Shown: positions 1-9,522, counted from the first letter of the stretch. The stretch: 64,000 bases of DNA from Bacillus sp. FJAT-14578 (GCF_000504165.1 NZ_AYSE01000005.1:186001-250000); one strand, 5' to 3'. Translations and numbers: made by a program. The notes: generated from the sequence alone by a model not told the origin.

Positions 1-293
1 AAGCATCGGTTCGGATATCATAAGATACCGTATATGTATCATACTTGAAATGAAGGGAGGTGAACGAAACTAGCGACTTTCTTTGTTTCCCCTGTTGACT
101 TTTGCACCTTGTAAAAGTCCCTCCATCCTGAAGAGAAGGAAGATTACCTTTTCTTTTGTAAATACTCTTTGAGAAAGAAAATGAATCTCCGAATAATCCC
201 CCATATCATTGCCTGGTTGGTTTTAAGCCGATCGGGCTATTTTTTATCCTAAATGAAATCGGAGGGAGAACGCTGATTTGCTTATTTTGAGCA
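1..293. other. Window edge with no gene I can support
   Basis: A good ribosome-binding-like stretch (GGGAGGTGAAC near 55-65) is followed only by very short open frames. A 7-bp inverted repeat, GACTTTT/AAAAGTC, lies near 98-120. A short stem AGCC/GGCT near 226-238 is followed by a T run and could end a transcript arriving from upstream of the window. I see no protein or known RNA here; it may be the 3' end or leader of a unit cut by the window edge. Confidence 0.3.
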
Positions 294-330
294 TAAAAAA
301 GGATGCGAGCAAACGAAAGGCTCCGCATCC
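294..330 (-). terminator. Rho-independent terminator of the LysM-NlpC gene
   Basis: An inverted repeat (GGATGCG.AGC / GCT.CGCATCC) read on the minus strand is followed by a run of T. It sits about 50 bases past the stop codon of the wall hydrolase gene. Confidence 0.8.
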
Positions 331-381
331 CTTGTCCCGTATACACGGGCGGTCCCACTCGATGAGTGAAGACTCGTTTGA

Positions 382-1452
382 TTATTCAAATCGTTTAGCG
401 CCTAAATAACGATCGTTCCAATAGCTGCTGTCCATGCTCGAGATGGTAACACCCGTCGAGCTTCCCGCATGAATGAATTGTCGATTTCCTACGTAGATTC
501 CCATGTGAGAGGGTCCGGGTGCATAGGTGGTGAAAAAGACAAAATCTCCAACTGCCGGTTCATTGACGGCCTTAGAACGGCTCCAATAGTCAGCTGTACT
601 CAATCGTTTACTAGGAGTCTGCTTGTTGAGTACATAATAGATAAATCCGCTGCAGTCAAATCCAGATGGCGTAGTACCTCCCCATTTATACGGAGTGCCC
701 ATGACTGCCTTTGCATCAGATAGAAGCTGAGTGGTATTAAGCGTGGTGTTTTGTGCAGGCGGCTCTGGAATGGCTACCGGTTCTTTTTCTTCTTCATTTA
801 TAGAAGTGGAAGGGGAACCTTTAAGTTTTAATGTTTGATTGACATAAATCGTATCAGAACGAAGTAAATTCAGATTTTTTAGCTCAGCAACCGTCATATT
901 GAACTGCCGAGCGATCTTCGAGATTGTGTCTCCCCTCTGCACTGTATATGTATCGCTGTCCATAGAAACGGAAGGAGCAGCAGGTTGTTCTTGAACAGGA
1001 CTTTCCTGTTTGTTATTTTGTTCGCTTGCTGTTCCTGTCAGTTTCAAGGTTTGCCCTGTATAAATTGTATTAGAGCGCAATAAATTCAACGATTTAATCT
1101 CTGTTACCGCCATATTGAACTGCTGGGCTACCTTCCATAATGTATCTCCACTTTGAACGGTATATGTCTGAGCCTGCGGTTTGGCGTCAGGTATCGTCGG
1201 TTTGGAAAGAGACTGAACAGAAGATGTTTCTTTAAAATTCGAAATTTTTAGTTTTTGACCTTTATAGATAGTGTCGCTTGTCAAATTATTTGCTTTCTTG
1301 AGCTCTGCTACAGTGGTTTTATACGTTTTGGAAAGGGACCATAACGAATCTCCGGGTTTTACTTCAATCGAGTCTGCATGGGCAGGAGTTTGGAATAAAG
1401 CAACTCCGCCAATCGCCGCAAAAGTTGATACGGAAAGAATTTTCCTTTTCAT
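382..1452 (-). CDS. Secreted LysM-NlpC/P60 peptidoglycan endopeptidase
   Basis: A 356-aa exported wall hydrolase. The signal peptide (about residues 1-26, ending ...PAHA) is followed by three LysM modules at about 28-71, 96-138 and 168-210, each with the V..GDTLW.(I/V)A..(F/Y) core, and then a C-terminal NlpC/P60 domain (about 240-356). The catalytic set is visible: Cys267 in FDCSGF, His316 in PSHMG and His328 in FIHAG. This architecture matches B. subtilis LytE/CwlS-type D,L-endopeptidases, which cut the D-Glu-to-diamino-acid bond in stem peptides while LysM repeats hold the enzyme on glycan. The start is supported by AGGAGG 7-8 bases upstream. It is a single-gene unit with its own terminator. 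A second NlpC/P60 enzyme at 26 kb replaces the LysM anchor with SLH domains, so the locus has two wall-targeting solutions for one catalytic fold. Which lyt/cwl paralogue this is cannot be decided from the sequence. Confidence 0.92.
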   Translation of the reverse strand: MKRKILSVSTFAAIGGVALFQTPAHADSIEVKPGDSLWSLSKTYKTTVAELKKANNLTSDTIYKGQKLKISNFKETSSVQSLSKPTIPDAKPQAQTYTVQSGDTLWKVAQQFNMAVTEIKSLNLLRSNTIYTGQTLKLTGTASEQNNKQESPVQEQPAAPSVSMDSDTYTVQRGDTISKIARQFNMTVAELKNLNLLRSDTIYVNQTLKLKGSPSTSINEEEKEPVAIPEPPAQNTTLNTTQLLSDAKAVMGTPYKWGGTTPSGFDCSGFIYYVLNKQTPSKRLSTADYWSRSKAVNEPAVGDFVFFTTYAPGPSHMGIYVGNRQFIHAGSSTGVTISSMDSSYWNDRYLGAKRFE

Positions 1453-1625
1453 GAGAATCCTCCTGTAAAAGGTTATTGTATGTATATGAAAACTAGTAAT
1501 CTAGCATTATATATAAAGAAAATAATGGCATATACTATATAATATGATAGGGATTGGGAAAAAAGTAAAGGGTAAATAGTATTATATATGAAAAGTCGGG
1601 GTAATTTTTTTCTATTTAGCCTTTC

Positions 1626-1781
1626 TATTCTTCCAGCTCGAGCAGGCTTATGCGCAAAGAATTCATAGATCCATTATTTTTTTAACTTTTCTTTTAATAA
1701 ACGGTAAAGCTCCTCCCATTTTTCATCTTTTTTGATTGGCTGTTCATTCTTTTTCTCTACTTCTTTATTCTCTTTTCCCAT
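1626..1781 (-). CDS. Small charged hypothetical protein (51 aa)
   Basis: A short open frame starts with ATG at 1781 behind AAAGGAG at optimal spacing and ends with TAG. The product is lysine/glutamate-rich over its first 33 residues (MGKENKEVEKKNEQ...), with a WEELYRLLKEKLK stretch that should form an amphipathic helix, and a less charged tail. There is no signal peptide or membrane segment. I do not recognise the family. The ribosome-binding site is the main reason to call it a gene; the absence of a clear terminator and its small size keep confidence moderate. Confidence 0.45.
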
Positions 1782-1930
1782 GTTTTTCTCCTTTAATTAT
1801 GTAATATTTGCTAGATTAAATCGTTATACTCTTCCGTATTTGAGTCTTGAGTCTATTCATAAAGGTTTGCTTTTTAATGATAAAAGGACTGTCCCATAAA
1901 TCTTCGATAGACCGCAAATATTGGTTTTTA

Positions 1931-2036
1931 ATGAAAGGGCCCCGGCATAAAATCCTTCATTTTACTGCCTTTTCAAGACGGGGCCTTTCATGAGGATGAC
2001 CTAGAAGGGCCGGTTTTCGCCCTTTTAGGTCATCCT
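1931..2036 (-). terminator. Two consecutive long hairpins after ywqA
   Basis: A stem AGGATGACCTA.AAGGGC with its complement (1993-2036) begins right at the ywqA stop. An outer pair ATGAAAGG.CCCCG / CGGGGCCTTTCAT (1931-1991) follows on the minus strand. Neither has a long T run, so termination is likely but not textbook. Confidence 0.6.
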
Positions 2037-4796
2037 TTATCGATAGGAAAACAACTCTTCCAGCTCTCCGTCCGTTAATTCTGTAATCCACTGCTCGCTT
2101 TGAATGATTTGTTCATTTAAGGCGGATTTTCTTTCGATAATTTGATCGATTTTCTCTTCGATTGTTCCAAGGGTGACGAGTTTATGCACATGGACAAAGC
2201 GGGTTTGCCCATATCTGTAGGCCCGGTCTGTTGCTTGATTCTCCACTGCGGGGTTCCACCATCTATCAAAATGGATGACATGGTTGGCGGCCGTCAAATT
2301 CAATCCTGTTCCGCCTGCGTGAAGGGAAAGGATGAAGATGTGCGCCTTTTGCTCTTGGAAAGCTGAAATCAGGTCATCTCTCGTCTGTTTGTTCAATCCC
2401 CCGTGCAAGAAAAGAACGTCCTCGCCAAGCGTTTGTTCCAGCAGGCCTTTCATCATTTGTCCCATCTCAATATATTGGGTGAAAATCAAGCAGCTTTCGT
2501 TTTGTGCGCGAACGTTTTCTACGAGCTCCAGCAGTTTTTCCAGCTTCAATGAGCGCTCTCTCGTTTGTTTTGGCCGGTTTTCTTTTAAATAGAGAGAGGG
2601 ATGGTCACAGAGTTGCTTGAGCTTCGTTAACAGTTTCAGGATGCGCCCTTTGCGTTCAAATCCCGTCAGCTTTTGCAGTTCGGCAAATGTATCTTTGACC
2701 AGTTGTTCATATAAAGAAGCCTGTTCCAGTGTGAGGCCTATATACTCTTTTTGCTCTTGTTTTGGCGGAAGGTTGAGCGCCACTTCCTGATCTTGTTTCG
2801 TTCGTCTAAGCATAAACGGGCGAACGAGTTTTTGAAGTTTCTCGATTTTCTCTGCGTCTTGCTGCTTCTCAATGGGTGCCACAAATCTCGTTCTAAAGCG
2901 GTTCAGGCTTCCTAAATATCCCGGATTGATGAAATCGAACAAAGACCAGAGTTCCGTCAAACGATTTTCCATCGGTGTTCCGGTCAAGGCGATGTGTTGG
3001 CTGGATTTTAATTTACGGGCCGCCCTCGATTGCTTCGTCTGGGCATTCTTGATGTTTTGGGCCTCGTCCAAAATGGCCGCTCCCCACATTGGCTTGGAAA
3101 GGTCTTCGATATCCATGGATAAGATGTTGTAAGACGTGAGCACAATATCGGCTTTTTCGATTTCCTCCAGAAATTCCTCGCCGCTCCATCTCTTTGGCCC
3201 GTAATGGGTATAGACATGGAGGTGAGGGGCGAATTTTTCGATCTCCTTTTGCCAGTTCCCAAGGACAGAGGTTGGGCAGACGATAAGAAATGCGTTCGGA
3301 TTCTCCTGTTCGTGTACATAAGACATATAGGCAAGGAGCTGCACGGTTTTGCCAAGTCCCATGTCATCGGCCAGGCATCCGCCCAAGCCCAGTTCCCGTA
3401 AAAAGATCAGCCAATCGACACCTTGCTGTTGATAAGGCCGTAATTCTCCGAGAAAAGCAGAAGGGATTCTCCTTTTAGGCAGGGATGTGTAATCTGTCAG
3501 CTGTTTGATCAGGGCGGTGAAGGTCTCATTGATTTCAATTTTAATGGAAGAAAACGGACGCTTCGTTTCTTTTTCGTCCAGAAGGAGGACGTTTTTTTCC
3601 TCCTGGGCCAGTTCTTGTTCAAGCAAATCAAAAAAGCGGAGACCTTCTTTTTGTGCTTTCGTCATAAGGCGCTGAACATGTTTGACAAAAAGAGGGTCCA
3701 ATTGAATCCACTGTCCGTCAATGTGAATGAGCCTCCGTTTTTCATCGACGAGCCGGCTGAATTGTTCTTCCGAAAGGTCGATGCCGCCTGTTGAAATCTT
3801 CCAATTGAAATCCATTAAAGACTGCAACCCGACGATACCCGAACGCTCGTAAGATCCGGAGTCCGTTAGAGAAGCCTTTAGGGAAAGCTGGGTTTCTTTC
3901 ACTGCTTGCCACCATGAAGGGAGCTGAATGTGGAATCCCGTTTCCAGCAGCGTTAAGCTCCAGTCCGTGAGGAATTTCCAGACTTCCTCTTCCGATAGAC
4001 TGGATTTCAATCCTGTTCTCCGGTCGAATAACGGAGGGACAAGCGTTTGGATCATATGAAACTGACGGTCGATAAAAGGCTCGTATTCTTTCCATTCATC
4101 GGGGAAAGCGTCTGGAAATGAAAGAAGTTCATAGGTTCGTTCATCTCGCAATAACACGCCTAAATGCCAAAAATCGCCGTCTGATTCCGGTTCTTGCAGG
4201 CGAAGCAGGAATGAAAACGGAATGTCCGGCTCATTCCACCCGATTTTTTCAAGCCAATCTTGTTCGTCGAAAACGGATGGCTGCTTTCCGGATGTCTTTA
4301 AGAGCGGGTACGCAGCGATAAGCTGTTCCCAAGCTTTGTTCGTTTCCTCATCCGTTTCAATGGTCTCGTTAACGGCCCCCGACAGCCAGCGAAGCTCGAG
4401 AGGGGTAAGATGTTCAGCGGACCAGGACATTTTGCCTTCCTGCCAAGCAGAAAAATCGGGCTCGAATCGTCCTTCCTGGATGATATCGTAAATTTTCTTT
4501 GCGCTCTCTTTATAAAGGAGGGCTTCCGTACTCATGTGATAGCCTAAGATGTGATCATCCGTTGAGTGACAGAAAAAGGAGAGTGCCCATGATGGAGGCA
4601 GCACCACGCCGTCTTGGCCATCTTTTTTTATGGGTGAAAGAAATGTTCCATAAAAGGAAGGTTCATGCCAGAGAAAGACGGATTGTTTCCACATGTCTGC
4701 ACTGATCGCATCCTTCTTTTGATTGGTGAAATAGAGAAAGAAGGAGCCTTCTTCTGTTATGTGTGCATGTAAAGTCATCGAAAATAAATCAATCAT
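2037..4796 (-). CDS. ywqA: SNF2-family DEAD/H helicase-like ATPase YwqA
   Basis: A 919-aa SWI2/SNF2 ATPase. The N-terminal half (about 1-440) resembles the bacterial SNF2-associated region. The two RecA-like lobes carry motif I GLGKT (about residue 480), motif II DEAQ (about 577), motif III LTGTP (about 604) and motif VI DRAYRYGQ (about 860). Such enzymes use ATP to translocate on double-stranded DNA rather than unwind it. The gene starts with ATG inside the last codons of ywqB (8-base overlap, own AAAGGA site), so translational coupling is likely. Pairing with a SWIM zinc-finger partner is the known ywqA/ywqB arrangement; in that family the SWIM protein is thought to guide or regulate the ATPase. 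The cellular role is not established; recombination or repair is plausible. Confidence 0.93.
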   Translation of the reverse strand: MIDLFSMTLHAHITEEGSFFLYFTNQKKDAISADMWKQSVFLWHEPSFYGTFLSPIKKDGQDGVVLPPSWALSFFCHSTDDHILGYHMSTEALLYKESAKKIYDIIQEGRFEPDFSAWQEGKMSWSAEHLTPLELRWLSGAVNETIETDEETNKAWEQLIAAYPLLKTSGKQPSVFDEQDWLEKIGWNEPDIPFSFLLRLQEPESDGDFWHLGVLLRDERTYELLSFPDAFPDEWKEYEPFIDRQFHMIQTLVPPLFDRRTGLKSSLSEEEVWKFLTDWSLTLLETGFHIQLPSWWQAVKETQLSLKASLTDSGSYERSGIVGLQSLMDFNWKISTGGIDLSEEQFSRLVDEKRRLIHIDGQWIQLDPLFVKHVQRLMTKAQKEGLRFFDLLEQELAQEEKNVLLLDEKETKRPFSSIKIEINETFTALIKQLTDYTSLPKRRIPSAFLGELRPYQQQGVDWLIFLRELGLGGCLADDMGLGKTVQLLAYMSYVHEQENPNAFLIVCPTSVLGNWQKEIEKFAPHLHVYTHYGPKRWSGEEFLEEIEKADIVLTSYNILSMDIEDLSKPMWGAAILDEAQNIKNAQTKQSRAARKLKSSQHIALTGTPMENRLTELWSLFDFINPGYLGSLNRFRTRFVAPIEKQQDAEKIEKLQKLVRPFMLRRTKQDQEVALNLPPKQEQKEYIGLTLEQASLYEQLVKDTFAELQKLTGFERKGRILKLLTKLKQLCDHPSLYLKENRPKQTRERSLKLEKLLELVENVRAQNESCLIFTQYIEMGQMMKGLLEQTLGEDVLFLHGGLNKQTRDDLISAFQEQKAHIFILSLHAGGTGLNLTAANHVIHFDRWWNPAVENQATDRAYRYGQTRFVHVHKLVTLGTIEEKIDQIIERKSALNEQIIQSEQWITELTDGELEELFSYR

Positions 4797-6387
4797 GAAC
4801 CAATTTTCCTTTCTTTAACGCTTCTTGAAGCGCGCGCAATCGTTTTGTCGATTGGACAAGCTGGTGCATATAGATCGTGAAGCCTTGCTCGTTTTGGAGT
4901 TTTTTATATAATCGTTTCAATTCTTTTAGATGCTGCACGGCTTCTTCATAGCTCGAACGGGTTTTCTTTTCGATCAGCTGTTGAATGGATTGATGGTAGA
5001 TGGGCAAAAGCCATCTCGGGTTTTCCGATTCAATATCTTTTAAGATGCTGCGGTCATATTCTAAAATATCGTAACGAAAAGCCGCCTGAAGCTCAAGCCA
5101 TGCCTGCAGCTGCCTTTGTTCATATAAATATTGGCTGTATTCGACAAAGCTGTATGGAAGCAGCTGGCGCAGCGCCTCCGTATAGATCGTTTGATCGCGG
5201 CACAGGTCGCTGTAGCCTTCGAATAGGGAAAGCAGCATAGAAACGATGGCCCTGCTCCCCTGATAGGAAGGGAGGGTCCGAAGATATGACTTCATCTGTT
5301 GATTCATATAGGTTACCCAGATGCGGGCTTGCTGCTCATTTTTATGGGAGATGTGATCTTTCGCCCACTTAAAAGTGTAAGGGAAAATGGCCTGATCGGA
5401 TTGGTTAGCGACAGCGGCCGCTTGCTCATCGCGCTTTTCCAATACAAGCAAATGGGAGAGAGCCACATCGCATTCGAGCTGGAATCCATGAATCTCTTGA
5501 AGAGCGAGCTTTTCTTCCTTCAGCCACTTAGGCCGTTTCAGCAGATGGGACCAAATGGTTCGATACAATTCAATCCGTTCGTATTGAAGAGGAGAAGAGT
5601 AGAACAAAAATGTACGGATTTGGCCCATCGTTTCATATAAAAGATCATCGGCCGAAAAAGGCAGCGATGTTTGGCTGATTGTATAAATTCGTTGTTCCAT
5701 ATCATAGAGGAGCTGCGATAAAGGTGTACGTACAAAGGTGTTAAAGGTTTGTTTAGACAAGGGAGTCTTGTTCAGTCCATCACATATTTTTTTGAGCGTC
5801 GCCAATCCTGCATGAATGATAAAGAGTTCCCTATAAGGAGAAGGGGAAGGCGCCTCTTTCGTTAACCCTTTAAAAAAATCTTCATAAAGTTCAGTGTAAA
5901 AGGAGGTATTCCGAGCGAGTTTTGTGTTAGCAAACTGCTCATAACGCTGCTCAAAGAGAGGCAGCCACTCTTGAATGGAATAGGAAGATTTATCCATTTT
6001 CGGGGCTGTGTTCTTCTGCACGCGAAAAGCGTCTAAAGAAGAGGTAATCTGATTGGACAGCGACTGCTGTTTCCACTTATCCAGCAAATTCCCGACAAGG
6101 CCTTTCGTTGCATAGGCATAAAAAAAGCCCGCAAGACGATGAGCGCAAAAGGACGGATGCCGGCAGTCGCATTCACTGCCGGATAAATCGGTCAAATTTA
6201 ACAGCACCATCTGCTCTTGTTCATCGTAAACGACGACTCCTACATAATGCTCCAGTTCTTTTAAGTTATAAACGTATCCTTGTCTATATAAAGTTAGTCC
6301 TTTTTTGACGAGTTTCCTTACGTCTTCATCCTGGTAATCCAAAAGGCGGATTAAATCCTCTCCCGCTTGGAGAATGGCTTCTTTCAT
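4789..6387 (-). CDS. ywqB: SWIM zinc-finger protein YwqB
   Basis: A 532-aa cytoplasmic protein with a SWIM zinc finger near its N terminus: Cys73, Cys75, Cys81 and His83 in the order CxCx5CxH (CDC..FCAH). The rest is helical, with many aromatic and leucine residues, and has no catalytic motif I recognise. It is the upstream gene of a two-gene unit with the SNF2 ATPase; the stop overlaps the ywqA start by 8 bases. SWIM domains bind DNA or partner proteins and occur repeatedly beside SNF2 or recombinase genes, so a DNA-directed complex with YwqA is the natural inference. The start ATG follows GGAGG at good spacing. Confidence 0.9.
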   Translation of the reverse strand: MKEAILQAGEDLIRLLDYQDEDVRKLVKKGLTLYRQGYVYNLKELEHYVGVVVYDEQEQMVLLNLTDLSGSECDCRHPSFCAHRLAGFFYAYATKGLVGNLLDKWKQQSLSNQITSSLDAFRVQKNTAPKMDKSSYSIQEWLPLFEQRYEQFANTKLARNTSFYTELYEDFFKGLTKEAPSPSPYRELFIIHAGLATLKKICDGLNKTPLSKQTFNTFVRTPLSQLLYDMEQRIYTISQTSLPFSADDLLYETMGQIRTFLFYSSPLQYERIELYRTIWSHLLKRPKWLKEEKLALQEIHGFQLECDVALSHLLVLEKRDEQAAAVANQSDQAIFPYTFKWAKDHISHKNEQQARIWVTYMNQQMKSYLRTLPSYQGSRAIVSMLLSLFEGYSDLCRDQTIYTEALRQLLPYSFVEYSQYLYEQRQLQAWLELQAAFRYDILEYDRSILKDIESENPRWLLPIYHQSIQQLIEKKTRSSYEEAVQHLKELKRLYKKLQNEQGFTIYMHQLVQSTKRLRALQEALKKGKLVHD

Positions 6388-6604
6388 ATGTAACGCCTCC
6401 GCTTTGTTCGTATCGTTCCGGTTGTATATGTTCCATTATAAAGGATTGAAATGGCATTCAACAAAAGGTTTTGGTATGATAGGTTCGTACATGCGCACCA
6501 AAAGGTTTTTCTTTCGGTGTGCACGTATGAACTTTAATAAGTTCTTTACATTCCCTTCGCATACATGTGGGAATTTCTTCAATATAATATATCATAAAGA
6601 GGAT
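6388..6604. other. Intergenic region with a large hairpin
   Basis: No gene is seen. A 17-position stem with one mismatch and a 16-base loop spans 6483-6532 (arms GTTCGTACATGCGCACC and its complement with G-U pairs). A smaller ATTCCC/GGGAAT inverted repeat lies at about 6551-6573. It may be a transcript end, an operator or remnant DNA. The galU promoter must lie here or in the repeat that follows. Confidence 0.4.
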
Positions 6605-6867
6605 GTTCAAAAAGTCCGGGAAAAATGACCGTCGAATTTACTTGTACAGGACGTACTGATCCGACGTTCGCCACAGGACGTGGCGGTTCTTAGTCGGGCC
6701 GCGTCAGCTTGCTTTTCCGCTACTCACGTATTAAGAGCATACGCTCCGTTCCTTGGAAAAGAAAATCGCTTTTCCGGCGTGCGATGAAGAATCGTGAGAA
6801 GCTTTCCTTTATGCTCAAAGCGGCGCTTCCTTGAACTTCTCGGTCCTTTTTGTCCTCCTTTTTGAAC
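6605..6867. repeat. Intergenic dispersed repeat, family A, copy 1 (long form)
   Basis: Bounded by inverted GTTCAAAAAG ends. It shares long blocks with copies at 9584-9713 and 18762-18962, including GTCCGGGAAAAATGACCGTC, GCTTTTCCGCTACTCACGTA and CCTTGAACTTCTCGGTCC. It also carries a nested hairpin module (CCGACGTT, GCCACAGGACGTGGC, TTAGTCGG). It encodes no protein, so it looks like a non-autonomous, MITE-like or BCR-like element. Confidence 0.8.
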
Positions 6868-6962
6868 ATAAACATAAAGAGAAACTTCATTCGGTGGAGA
6901 ATTTTTACTGCCCGTTAGAGCGGGGCAAAGAGAAGTGAAAGTCGAGTAGGGGGAGTCAGGAG

Positions 6963-7832
6963 ATGAAGATTCGCAAAGCCATTATTCCGGCCGCGGGGCT
7001 GGGGACCCGTTTTTTGCCGGCGACAAAAGCGCAGCCAAAAGAAATGCTTCCAATTGTAGATAAACCAACCATTCAATATATCGTGGAGGAAGCGGTCGCC
7101 TCCGGTATCGAAGATATTATCATTATTAGCGGCCGCGGCAAGCGGGCCATTGAGGACCATTTCGATAAATCCTATGAACTGGAAGAAACGCTAGCAAAAA
7201 AAGGGAATCAGAAGCGCCTTAAGGAGATTCAAGCCATTTCGAATCTCGCCAATATCCATTACATTCGCCAGAAAGAGCCGAAGGGCTTGGGCGACGCGAT
7301 CAATTGCGCGCGGACGTTTATCGGGGATGAGCCGTTTGCCGTCATGCTGGGGGACGATATTGTCCAATCGAAAACGCCGTGCTTGCGTCAATTGATTGAT
7401 GTATATGAAAAACATCGTTGCTCTGTGATCGGTGTTCAGCAAGTAGCCGATGAAGAGGTATCGAAGTATGGAATTGTCGCTCCAAAAGGTAAGCCAGTAG
7501 ACCAAGGGGTATTCCAAATCCAGTCTCTTGTGGAAAAGCCGGAGCTTCAAGATGCGCCTTCTAATTATGCCATCATGGGGCGTTATGTATTAACGCCGGA
7601 AATTTTTGGGGTGTTAGAAGGGCTGCCTCCGGGAGCGGGCGGAGAGATCCAGCTGACGGATGCCATCAGGCAGTTAAGCGCATCCCAATCCATTATGGCC
7701 TATTATTTCGAAGGGATTCGATACGATGTAGGAGATAAGTTCGGATTTATTAAGGCGACGATTGATTTTGCGTTAAGGCGTGAAGATCTGCGCGAAGATT
7801 TACTGAACTATTTTCAACACATAAATAACTGA
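6963..7832 (+). CDS. galU: UTP-glucose-1-phosphate uridylyltransferase
   Basis: A 289-aa nucleotidyltransferase that makes UDP-glucose from UTP and glucose-1-phosphate in the cytoplasm. The N-terminal signature [14 protein letters not shown] followed by PKEMLP is the nucleotide-binding loop of the GalU/GtaB family, and VEKP (about residue 195) and GEIQLTDA are further family motifs. Length is normal. The start ATG has GGGGGA about 8 bases upstream. It stands at the head of the wall-polymer cluster, directly upstream of UDP-glucose dehydrogenase, so UDP-glucose is probably diverted to UDP-glucuronate here. In B. subtilis the orthologue GtaB also feeds teichoic acid glucosylation and glycolipid synthesis. 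A long hairpin begins inside the last codons of the gene. Confidence 0.96.
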   Translation: MKIRKAIIPAAGLGTRFLPATKAQPKEMLPIVDKPTIQYIVEEAVASGIEDIIIISGRGKRAIEDHFDKSYELEETLAKKGNQKRLKEIQAISNLANIHYIRQKEPKGLGDAINCARTFIGDEPFAVMLGDDIVQSKTPCLRQLIDVYEKHRCSVIGVQQVADEEVSKYGIVAPKGKPVDQGVFQIQSLVEKPELQDAPSNYAIMGRYVLTPEIFGVLEGLPPGAGGEIQLTDAIRQLSASQSIMAYYFEGIRYDVGDKFGFIKATIDFALRREDLREDLLNYFQHINN

Positions 7833-7916
7833 ACATGGATAAAGAACATCCATGTTCAGTTATTTATGCATAAGCGGTCGGCAAGACCCTTTACGGGTTC
7901 TTGCCGACCGCTTATA
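7821..7916 (+). terminator. Twin long hairpins after galU
   Basis: The first is a perfect 20-bp palindrome (7821-7867) that includes the galU stop codon. The second is a 20-bp stem with one mismatch around a 5-base loop (7870-7915). T runs are weak. The first shares the core TAAATAA..GAACATGG with the hairpin after the next gene (9476-9522), so the two may derive from one element. Confidence 0.75.
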
Positions 7917-8162
7917 CGAGAACCTTTATAAGTTGACTCAAGATGTAAGAACAGAAAGGCGCAAATAAGACAAAAACAATTGTAAAGTTAAAAAATTAAA
8001 GTGAATTTATATAGAGTTTTATATCCATGTAGGTCAAATGGTGGAAATGCAAAGCCGGTAAGTGGTGTACCGGTTCTTGCCTGGTGCTTATAAGGCTTTT
8101 TTAAGGCGGAGCACATTTAAGAGCGGAAAAGTGATGAAAAGAGGCAGTTTGGAGGGAACAAT
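7917..8162 (+). other. Leader region of the UDP-glucose dehydrogenase gene
   Basis: About 245 bases without a gene. Two small hairpins precede the start: CCGGTA/TACCGG (about 8054-8072) and a stem GCCT/AGGC followed by six T (about 8080-8103), which could act as an attenuator. An AT-rich stretch at 7978-8020 could hold the promoter. I could not match a known riboswitch. Confidence 0.35.
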
Positions 8163-9482
8163 GTGAGAATTTCAATCGCAGGAACGGGTTATGTAGGGCT
8201 TGTGACAGGGGTATGCCTGGCGGATATCGGCTATCATGTTACATGCTTTGACATCGATGAGCAAAAAGTACAACGAATGAGAGACGGAATTTCGCCCATC
8301 TATGAGCCGGGTCTTGATGAATTAATGAAGAAAAACATCGAAGCCGGACGCCTGCATTTTACATCTTTTGCAGAAGAAGCGTATCAAAATAAGGACGTTA
8401 TTTACATAGCGGTGGGAACGCCCGAAAAACCGGATGGGTCCGCGAACCTGCAATATGTGGAGGCGGTGGCAAAAGCGATTGCCGAGCACATTAATCAAGA
8501 CGTGACGGTCGTCACGAAAAGCACGGTGCCCGTTGGGACAAATGACCATATCAAGAAGTTGATCGAACAGCAAAAAAGTAAGAACGTCAAGGTTGATATC
8601 GTGTCAAATCCGGAGTTTCTGCGTGAAGGCTCCGCCATCCATGACACGTTTAACGGAGACCGGATTGTCTTAGGCGTGGAGGATGAACAAACGGGAGAGA
8701 AAATGAGAAAGCTTTATGAACCGTTTGGACTTCCGATTGTCATCACAAACATTCGAAGCGCGGAAATGATCAAGTACGCGGCCAATGCCTTTTTGGCGAC
8801 CAAAATCAGCTTCATCAATGAAATTGCCAATATTTGCGAGCGCGTAGGGGCCGATATTTCCGATGTCGCAAACGGCATCGGCATGGACAAGCGCATCGGG
8901 AAAGAATTTTTACATGCGGGCATCGGTTACGGGGGGTCTTGTTTCCCGAAAGATACGAAAGCGCTGGCCCAGCTTGCCGACCAAATTGACTACCGTTTTA
9001 ACCTTCTTGAATCGGTGATTGAAGTCAACAATCAGCAGCGGGTAGTTCTATTTGAAAAAGCGGAACGAATGATGGGTCCCCTTAATGGGAAGAAAGCCGC
9101 GATTTTGGGGCTGGCTTTTAAACCGAATACGGACGATATCCGGGAAGCGGCATCGCTGTTGCTTATTGATAAGCTGTTGGAAGCGGGAGTATCGGTTCAG
9201 GCTTATGATCCGATTGCCTCAGCCCATGTTAAGGCCCGATATGGAGACCGCATCCAGTATGCCGATTCACCGACGGAAGCCTTGAAAGAGGCGGATTTGG
9301 CCTTCATCGTAACCGAATGGGAACAGATTAAATCCCTTCCGTTATCGGCATATGTCGAACACATGAAAACCCCCGTCATCTTCGATGGCCGCAATTGCTA
9401 TAGTCCGGATGAAGCAAAGCGATATCCAATCACATATGTGTCCATTGGGCGGGAAGAGGTTATAGTAAATCCACATAAATAA
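8163..9482 (+). CDS. ugd: UDP-glucose 6-dehydrogenase
   Basis: A 439-aa NAD-dependent enzyme that oxidises UDP-glucose twice to UDP-glucuronate. The N-terminal Rossmann loop GTGYVG, the sugar-binding helix region SNPEFLREGSA and the catalytic Cys260 in GYGGSCFPKD are all present, as is the C-terminal FKPNTDDIREA motif. The start is GTG behind TTTGGAGGGA; the ATG two bases earlier is out of frame and stops at once. The supply of substrate by galU immediately upstream supports the function. In B. subtilis the orthologue TuaD makes glucuronate for teichuronic acid. Together with the second dehydrogenase at 10 kb this suggests an acidic wall polymer containing uronic acids, possibly the secondary polymer to which SLH domains attach. 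Confidence 0.96.
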   Translation: MRISIAGTGYVGLVTGVCLADIGYHVTCFDIDEQKVQRMRDGISPIYEPGLDELMKKNIEAGRLHFTSFAEEAYQNKDVIYIAVGTPEKPDGSANLQYVEAVAKAIAEHINQDVTVVTKSTVPVGTNDHIKKLIEQQKSKNVKVDIVSNPEFLREGSAIHDTFNGDRIVLGVEDEQTGEKMRKLYEPFGLPIVITNIRSAEMIKYAANAFLATKISFINEIANICERVGADISDVANGIGMDKRIGKEFLHAGIGYGGSCFPKDTKALAQLADQIDYRFNLLESVIEVNNQQRVVLFEKAERMMGPLNGKKAAILGLAFKPNTDDIREAASLLLIDKLLEAGVSVQAYDPIASAHVKARYGDRIQYADSPTEALKEADLAFIVTEWEQIKSLPLSAYVEHMKTPVIFDGRNCYSPDEAKRYPITYVSIGREEVIVNPHK

Positions 9483-9522
9483 GTTGAACATGGGCGTTTT
9501 TTGCCCATGTTCAACTTATTTA
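9476..9522 (+). terminator. Perfect 20-bp hairpin after ugd
   Basis: TAAATAAGTTGAACATGGGC and its exact complement flank a short T-rich loop. The stem overlaps the stop codon. Confidence 0.8.

Noticed and set aside
469..1468. Plus-strand frames opposite the LysM-NlpC gene
   Set aside because: Antisense shadows of a well-supported coding sequence without sites or homology.
8040..8110. Possible second c-di-GMP riboswitch (GCAAAGCCGG) before ugd
   Set aside because: Only one short block resembles GEMM; the P2 hairpin, the GGxCTAA block and the 3' block are missing.
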